Shown piece by piece: positions 58,833 to 64,000 of a DNA stretch of 64,000 bases. The stretch lies in NCBI GenBank assembly GCA_964626905.1, contig CAZVHA010000004.1, positions 120,768 through 184,767 of the forward strand. Reading direction: 5' to 3'. The stretch is from REEB52 sp964626905 (GTDB lineage: Bacteria; Chlamydiota; Chlamydiia; Chlamydiales; SM23-39). Position 1 is the first letter of the stretch. Every line of letters starts with the position of its first letter. Made by a program: the position numbers and the translations under genes. The notes beneath the pieces were generated by a model. It saw nothing but the letters and a program-made list of their open reading frames with translations. It was not told where the DNA came from and did no database searches.

Positions 58833-59648
58833 ATGACGCAATTTAAAGCTGAGAAAATCAAGAAGAGAGAGCTCCCCCTTTTGCTCCACCCGCCCCTCGT
58901 CGAGGTGATCTTTGAGCTGCGCTGGGAGATCGAGGGCGATCCAGAGGGAGGGAGGATGCGCGACCCCTCCTATCCGATGCTGGTCGGTGCCCTTTATGAG
59001 AGGCTCAAAAAAGAGTTGCCGCTCATCGAAGATTTGCCCAGCACGCAGGCCCATCCCGAGACGACCCCCTTTGTCCCGAGGCACCGCTTTCGAAAAGAGA
59101 AAAATGGCTATCCGCTCATTCAGGTGGGGCCCGGCATTCTCACCGTCAATCAATCGAAGGGCTATTCTTGGAGTGGCTTTCGCTCCCTTGTCACGAGGAC
59201 GATCCAATCGGTGAGCGAGCTTTATCCAGAAAATGTCCACCCGCTCAATTTCATCAAGGCAGAGGTTCGCTACGTGAACGCGATTCGCTTCGATCTCTCT
59301 CGGGAAAATCCGCTCCATTTTTTGGAAGAAAAGCTCCACACTAAACTCGAGCTCGACCCCGAACATTTTGCGCTGAATCGACTCAGCGAAAGGCCCAATG
59401 CGGTCGGGCTCAACGTCTCTTACGTCCTCGATCGCCCTGTCGGCAATTTGGCACTTGCTTTGAATTTGGGGCAGTTTGAAGGTAAACCGGCTTTCATCCA
59501 ACAGACGCTCATCCAATCTTTCGGAGAGCTAACCCCTGCAGATCTGGACAGTTTTAACCCCTGGCTCGATGAGGCGCATGGAGTTGCAGAAAATTGCCTC
59601 CACGTCTTTTGTAAAGGAAATTTAATGGAGAAATTTTTAGGTTCATGA
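58833..59648 (+). CDS. TIGR04255-family protein
   Basis: 271 residues with a strong GGAGGAG ribosome-binding site. HPPLVEVIFELRWE near the start and AEVRYVNAIRFD in the centre are the family's hallmark strands. Length is typical (~260). The family is of unknown function and scattered in many phyla. Its stop overlaps the mdh start (ATGA), an odd coupling to central metabolism. Confidence 0.75.
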   Translation: MTQFKAEKIKKRELPLLLHPPLVEVIFELRWEIEGDPEGGRMRDPSYPMLVGALYERLKKELPLIEDLPSTQAHPETTPFVPRHRFRKEKNGYPLIQVGPGILTVNQSKGYSWSGFRSLVTRTIQSVSELYPENVHPLNFIKAEVRYVNAIRFDLSRENPLHFLEEKLHTKLELDPEHFALNRLSERPNAVGLNVSYVLDRPVGNLALALNLGQFEGKPAFIQQTLIQSFGELTPADLDSFNPWLDEAHGVAENCLHVFCKGNLMEKFLGS

Positions 59649-60628
59649 AAATCAAACGCATTGCAGTGACGGGGGCCGCGGGCCAAATTGCCTACAGCCT
59701 CCTTTTTCGGATCGCCAATGGCGATTTTTTAGGCCCCAACCAACCGGTGGCTCTGCACCTTCTCGATCTGCCTCAATTTGAGGAGGCTCTCAAGGGGGTG
59801 AAGATGGAGCTCGACGATTGCGTTTTTCCCTTGCTCAAAGAGGTGAAAATGGGGAGCAGCTCGGAAAAAATTTTTGAAGGGGTCGACTACGCCTTTTTAG
59901 TCGGGGCAAAACCGAGAGGGCCCGGCATGGAGAGAAAAGACCTTCTCGCCGATAACGGGAAAATTTTTGTTGCGCAGGGCAAAGCGCTCAACGAGTTCGC
60001 AAGTCGGGAGGTGCGCGTTTTGGTCGTCGGCAATCCGTGCAACACAAATTGCCTCATCGCCATGCACCACGCCCCCGATTTGCCAAAAGAACATTTTTTT
60101 GCGATGACGAGACTCGATCAAAATCGGGCCCGCTTCTTGCTTGCGCAAAAAGGGGGGGTCGATCCAAAAGAGGTGAGCCACGTGGTGATTTGGGGCAATC
60201 ACTCTTCGACCCAAGTTCCCGATTTTGTCAATGCGCAGATTCATGGTGCCGCTGTAACAAGCAAAATCGATCGGAAATGGCTCGAGAGGGAATTTTTTTC
60301 CAATGTGCAAAAGCGGGGAGCCGAAGTGATTGCAGCCCGGGGGAAATCGTCCGCAGCATCCGCCGCCAACGCCGCCATCGGCGCCATGCGATCGGTCGTA
60401 GAAAAAACTGTGCAAGGGGACTGGTTTTCCGCTGGTGTTTGGTCCCAAAATAATCCGTATGGAATTGCAAATGATCTCGTCTTCTCTTTCCCTTGCCGCT
60501 CCGAAGGAAAGGGCGATTTTGCTATTGTCAAAGGGCTCAATATCGATTCTTTCTTGAAAGAAAAGCTCCAAATCACGCAAAAGGAACTTATCGAAGAGCG
60601 CGATTTGGTGCGCCACTTATTGCAGTGA
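59645..60628 (+). CDS. mdh: malate dehydrogenase
   Basis: 327 residues. VTGAAGQIAYSLLFRIANGD is the NAD-binding loop, GPGMERKDLL the mobile-loop arginine, VGNPCNTNCLIA and MTRLDQNRAR the active-site Asp/Arg, and VIWGNHSSTQVPDF the catalytic His. The layout is that of the cytosolic/chlamydial-type enzyme rather than the E. coli one. It oxidises malate to oxaloacetate, next to citrate synthase, which consumes it. Confidence 0.96.
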   Translation: MKIKRIAVTGAAGQIAYSLLFRIANGDFLGPNQPVALHLLDLPQFEEALKGVKMELDDCVFPLLKEVKMGSSSEKIFEGVDYAFLVGAKPRGPGMERKDLLADNGKIFVAQGKALNEFASREVRVLVVGNPCNTNCLIAMHHAPDLPKEHFFAMTRLDQNRARFLLAQKGGVDPKEVSHVVIWGNHSSTQVPDFVNAQIHGAAVTSKIDRKWLEREFFSNVQKRGAEVIAARGKSSAASAANAAIGAMRSVVEKTVQGDWFSAGVWSQNNPYGIANDLVFSFPCRSEGKGDFAIVKGLNIDSFLKEKLQITQKELIEERDLVRHLLQ

Positions 60629-60634
60629 GGAGAT

Positions 60635-61795
60635 ATGAGAGAAGGGGTCCTTTTTGAAGTCACAAGAGACACGCTGGAGAGCGGTTTAAGGGGGATTCCT
60701 GTCGGTTTTTGCGTCACCTCTTTTGTCGATCCGATGAAGGGGCTCACCTATGTGGGAAGGCCGATTAAAGAGCTAGTGGGCCACTCGCCCATCGAACTGA
60801 TCTACCTGCTCTATTTTGGGAAAATGGGGAGTGAAGTAGAGGTGGCTCAATTTCAAAAAGAGCTGAGCCAAAGAGCCTTTTTAAAAGAGGAAACGGTCCA
60901 TGCAATCGAAACACTTCCCCATAAAGGGGGCGCGGTCGATGCCTTGGCGGCGGCTCTCCTCATTGTCGGCATGTGCGAGGGGGTAGGCGATTACCGGGAA
61001 GATTGTCTCAATGTCATTGCAAAACTCCCGCAAATCGCAGCGTGCGTTATCAATTCGCGTGCAAAATGGGGAAAAACTCCAAAACCCAATCCAGAACTCG
61101 GGTACATCGAAAACTTTGTCCATATGCTCCAATTGCCAAATCCCAAAACGAGGGAATTGATCGAGGTGATGCGCCTTTTCAACATCCTTCACTACGACCA
61201 TTGCGGCGGAAATTTGTCCACTTTTGTCGGAAAAGCGGTCGCATCAGGTCTTGAAAATATGTATGGCTCTCTCGCCGCTGCTATGACAGCTCTTGCTGGT
61301 CCAAGACATGGAAGGGCCAATCAAGACTGTCTGGAATTTGCCCAACAGCTACTCGATGCTCTCGGGGAGGGAGCAAAAGCACACGATGTCGAGAAGTGGA
61401 TCCGCGATCGGCTTGCAAAAAAAGAGCTCGTCTTCGGCTTTGGCCACGCCGTTTTAAGGGTGGAAGATGCCAGGGCAACGCTCTGTTATGACTATTGCCA
61501 AAAGCACTTTGCAAAACATCCGCTCATCAAAATCGCCCTCCTTCTGCGCACAGAAGGATCCAAAGTGCTGAAGGAAAATCCAAAAATTTCCGATCCCTAT
61601 CCAAACATCGATGCCATCACTGGTTCGATGTTAACCGCCGCCGGATTTCCCTATTCTGATTATTACACAGTGTTGTTCGGCCTTTCGAGGTGCGTCGGAA
61701 TTGCCATCCAAATCGTCTATGAAAGATGTGAGGCGAGAGGGGGAAAGGGGACCCCCATCGTCAGGCCCCTCTATTTTTATAAGTCGCGAAAGTAG
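60635..61795 (+). CDS. gltA: citrate synthase
   Basis: 386 residues with GAGGAG before the ATG. Catalytic residues: HYDHCGGNLSTF, GPRHGRANQDC (His), and GFGHAVLRVEDAR (His, Arg), with a late Asp region. It is of the shorter (~380) Gram-positive/mitochondrial-like type rather than the NADH-regulated 430-residue enzyme. It condenses acetyl-CoA with the oxaloacetate made by the adjacent mdh. Chlamydiaceae lack this enzyme. Confidence 0.94.
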   Translation: MREGVLFEVTRDTLESGLRGIPVGFCVTSFVDPMKGLTYVGRPIKELVGHSPIELIYLLYFGKMGSEVEVAQFQKELSQRAFLKEETVHAIETLPHKGGAVDALAAALLIVGMCEGVGDYREDCLNVIAKLPQIAACVINSRAKWGKTPKPNPELGYIENFVHMLQLPNPKTRELIEVMRLFNILHYDHCGGNLSTFVGKAVASGLENMYGSLAAAMTALAGPRHGRANQDCLEFAQQLLDALGEGAKAHDVEKWIRDRLAKKELVFGFGHAVLRVEDARATLCYDYCQKHFAKHPLIKIALLLRTEGSKVLKENPKISDPYPNIDAITGSMLTAAGFPYSDYYTVLFGLSRCVGIAIQIVYERCEARGGKGTPIVRPLYFYKSRK

Positions 61796-61800
61796 ATCTG

Positions 61801-62769
61801 ATGCAGTTAAGGACAAAATACCCCCCGATTGAGCCTTCCAAGAGCGCTTTTTTAGAAGTTGGAAAGCACCAGCTCTACTGGGAAGAGAGCGGCAACCCGA
61901 GAGGATTGCCGGTGATTTTTTTGCATGGGGGACCCGGATCGGGGACAGATGCTGGGCACCGCTCCTATTTTGATCCCAAAATCTATCGGATTATTTTGAT
62001 GGATCAGAGGGGATGTGGGAAAAGTACCCCCCATTCTGAGCTCAAAGAAAATACCACGTGGCATCTCGTCGAAGATATCGAACGGCTAAAGCACCATTTG
62101 AAGATTGAAAAATGGGTCGTTTTCGGGGGCTCTTGGGGAAGTACTTTGGCGCTAGCATATGCCGAGACCTATCCCGCTTCTACTCTCGCGCTGATTTTGC
62201 GCGGAATTTTTCTCGGAAGACCCAAGGAGCTAAGGTGGTTTTACCAATTTGGCGCCCACCACATTTTTCCCGATGAGTGGGAAAAATATATCGATCCGAT
62301 CCCCAAAGAAGAGCGGGGAGATCTGCTCGGCGCCTATTACAAAAGACTCACCTCCTCCGATAGCGTCGTGAGGAAGAGGGCGGCGTCCACCTTTTGCGCT
62401 TGGGAGGGGGCCGCTTTAAAACTCATTTTCGATCCTGCTATTTTTTCGCAGTTCACTGAAGATTTTCACGCAGATGCGCTCGCCCGAGTCGAGTGCCACT
62501 ACTTCGTCAACAACTGCTTTTTCAAAACCGACAATTGGCTCCTCGAACAGATCTGCGCCATTCAGCATATCCCAGGAATCATTGTGCAAGGGCGATACGA
62601 TATCGTCTGTCCTATGGAAAGCGCTTGGGAGTTACACAAAGTGTGGCAGATCGCAGAGCTCGAAATTATTAAAGATGCAGGGCACTCTGCAAATGAGCCG
62701 GGTATCACTGATGCGCTCATTAGGGCGAGCGATTATTTTGGGCAAGTTCTATGCCCCAAGAACAGCTAA
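61801..62769 (+). CDS. pip: prolyl aminopeptidase
   Basis: 322 residues. Alpha/beta hydrolase with HGGPGSGTDAG (oxyanion), DQRGCGKSTPH, the nucleophile GGSWGSTLALAYAETYP (~107), CPMESAWELHK near the acid, and the terminal GHSANE (His). It removes N-terminal proline from peptides, useful to an organism living on host peptides. Six bases separate it from gltA. Confidence 0.95.
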   Translation: MQLRTKYPPIEPSKSAFLEVGKHQLYWEESGNPRGLPVIFLHGGPGSGTDAGHRSYFDPKIYRIILMDQRGCGKSTPHSELKENTTWHLVEDIERLKHHLKIEKWVVFGGSWGSTLALAYAETYPASTLALILRGIFLGRPKELRWFYQFGAHHIFPDEWEKYIDPIPKEERGDLLGAYYKRLTSSDSVVRKRAASTFCAWEGAALKLIFDPAIFSQFTEDFHADALARVECHYFVNNCFFKTDNWLLEQICAIQHIPGIIVQGRYDIVCPMESAWELHKVWQIAELEIIKDAGHSANEPGITDALIRASDYFGQVLCPKNS

Positions 62770-62779
62770 CAATCAGACG

Positions 62780-64000
62780 CTAGCCGATTTTGTATTCGTC
62801 CACTTCAGCTCCTCTAATTTCTTTCGTCATTTCGCGGAGTGCCTGGGGTGGATCGTCACTTGAGAGGGCCTCCTCATATTTTTGAGGGTCAATTTGTTGA
62901 AGAGCCTTTCTCCAATAAGGATCATTGGCAAGAAACTTCACCGTTTTTTCTGGGGAATTTCGCTGTTTCAGTATGGAGGTATATGCATCTCTTAAGTCGG
63001 TGAAGGAGAGGTTGCTACATGCGAAATAGAGCATTTCTTCTACATCCAGAGGAAGGTTCAATTGTTCTAGGAGTGAAGCAATTATTTTTTTCTGATCTTC
63101 AGTGAAGGTGCTTGTTTGAGGGACTAGGTAACCGAGATAAACTTCAATTTCATCAACAAAACGTTGAATTGCAACTTTTTCTCCTGCGATTACTTTTAAC
63201 AGATCTATCGTCCATGAGCCTGAGATCAATAGTTTCTCAAGATCTTTTATGTTAAGGCAAATTTTGCCATTAGAATCGATTTCCGCAAGACGTTTTGCGA
63301 TTCCGAGATCAATGACGGATAAGGCTACCCGATCACCGCAAGTAGTCGCAGCCCCATTGATGATCGCAAGGAATAATCCTCGAAACGCAACGTCTTTGTT
63401 GGCGAGTTCGAGGTATTCGGTCACTTTTCTGGAAAGGTTGATCTTCTGCTCGCCGCCTTTTTTAAAATCGGCCACCCACGAGAGCCTTCCAAGCCAAGGT
63501 TGCAGGGATCCTGCTGCATTAGCTCCTTGCAAAAGCCTAGGGTGCAAGCCTTCTCCTGCATCGGCTGCTTGCAAAGCACTGAGGTCTGGTTTTTCCTTCC
63601 CACAGGATGCATATAATTGATCGAGGAGCTCATTGAGAGGGGTGTCTACTAGCCCTGCGTCTCTTTCTTGGATCGAATAGGAGAATCGTGGGCCTTGATA
63701 ATTTTCTGCATTCACAATGGTTCTGATTCTTTCCAAGACAGTATTAGAAAGCGCGCAATTTTCTAGACAAATGCTGCACCCCCGAGCTAATGATGTAATG
63801 GATAAAGGAAGTTCATTAAGTTGCCGGTTTCCCGAGAGTTCGAGCTCTTGTAGGGCAATTAGGTTGCCAATTTCTGCCGGGAGGCTCGTGAGAAGGTTTC
63901 TCCAGAGGTAGAGCTCTTGTAGGGCGATTAGGTTGCCAATTTCTGCCGGGAGGCTCGGGAGCCGGTTTCCTCGGAGGTAGAGCTCTTGTAGGGCGATTAG
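62780..64000 (-). CDS. LRR protein with NEL-type E3 ubiquitin ligase domain (IpaH/SspH-like), 5' partial
   Basis: The frame is open to the right edge; 406 residues are visible. It starts with 23-residue leucine-rich repeats of the LxxLxLxxNxLxxLPxxIGN type (63793-64000). The C-terminal ~310 residues match the NEL ligase fold of Shigella IpaH and Salmonella SspH: VLERIRTIVNAENYQGP at the hinge, CGDRVALSVIDL with the catalytic Cys (codon 63340-63338) in a C-x-D motif, and EKVAIQRFVDEIEVYLGYLV. In these effectors the repeats bind the target and the Cys forms a thioester with ubiquitin. The enzyme would act inside the host. The repeats are almost identical in DNA. Confidence 0.85.
   Translation of the reverse strand, partial: LIALQELYLRGNRLPSLPAEIGNLIALQELYLWRNLLTSLPAEIGNLIALQELELSGNRQLNELPLSITSLARGCSICLENCALSNTVLERIRTIVNAENYQGPRFSYSIQERDAGLVDTPLNELLDQLYASCGKEKPDLSALQAADAGEGLHPRLLQGANAAGSLQPWLGRLSWVADFKKGGEQKINLSRKVTEYLELANKDVAFRGLFLAIINGAATTCGDRVALSVIDLGIAKRLAEIDSNGKICLNIKDLEKLLISGSWTIDLLKVIAGEKVAIQRFVDEIEVYLGYLVPQTSTFTEDQKKIIASLLEQLNLPLDVEEMLYFACSNLSFTDLRDAYTSILKQRNSPEKTVKFLANDPYWRKALQQIDPQKYEEALSSDDPPQALREMTKEIRGAEVDEYKIG

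Noticed and set aside
63793..64000. Direct repeats at the right edge as a possible CRISPR array
   Set aside because: The 69-bp repeats are in frame with no spacers and encode leucine-rich repeats.

Overview
The window looks like chromosome of an obligate intracellular bacterium, most probably an environmental chlamydia (Parachlamydiales/Simkania/Waddlia-like). The clues are: a malate dehydrogenase that reads like the chlamydial type; a queuine-transporter/Tgt pair; a Lpg1974/MOMP-like porin; two BrnQ carriers; many small proteins with paired hydrophobic segments like inclusion-membrane proteins; and eukaryote-like ubiquitin-system proteins (BTB, F-box/LRR, LRR-NEL). Unlike Chlamydiaceae it has citrate synthase and aconitase, so a fuller TCA cycle. 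The assignment is an inference from protein content; there is no rRNA in the window to settle it.

Layout. 1-5 kb is accessory: a NUDIX-methyltransferase fusion cut by the left edge, repeat elements, an orphan CPBP protease, a stray 3' fragment of yqeY, and an EEP-fold hydrolase. 5-15.6 kb holds yqeY, a methyltransferase, two GT90-type glycosyltransferases, an MFS carrier, a small GT-A transferase, a second EEP hydrolase, a GH1 glycosidase and a DUF4143 ATPase. 15.6-21 kb holds aconitase, a TIGR01777 epimerase, an FAD protein and a decayed peptide deformylase. 21-29.9 kb runs from an unknown protein and a BTB protein into a tight cluster for a CDP-linked, probably C-methylated deoxysugar, with an ABC exporter and a GT2. 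30-40.4 kb holds hydrolases, two BrnQ carriers around a YchJ protein, a penicillin-binding-like hydrolase, a porin, MarC and a transaldolase.

40.4-49.6 kb holds RluA, a GGQ release-factor-like protein, a DUF296 protein, an RRM protein, a thioesterase, an EmrAB-like efflux pair, tRNA-Ala and tRNA-Ile. 49.8-57.3 kb is accessory again: two tandem F-box/LRR proteins, queuine uptake and Tgt, a duplicated pair of two-segment membrane proteins, and a HicAB-like pair. 57.3-62.8 kb is metabolic (fumC, mdh, gltA, prolyl aminopeptidase). The right edge cuts an LRR protein ending in a NEL-type E3 ubiquitin ligase domain.

Two themes stand out. First, host-ubiquitin manipulation: three separate ligase-associated architectures lie within 42 kb. 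Second, short non-coding elements with terminal inverted repeats (nine or so, 140-260 bp, several families) sit exactly on gene ends. Two of them carry clean 5-bp target duplications, which allow the pre-insertion sequence to be rebuilt; in both cases the insertion rewrote the C-terminus of a neighbouring gene.
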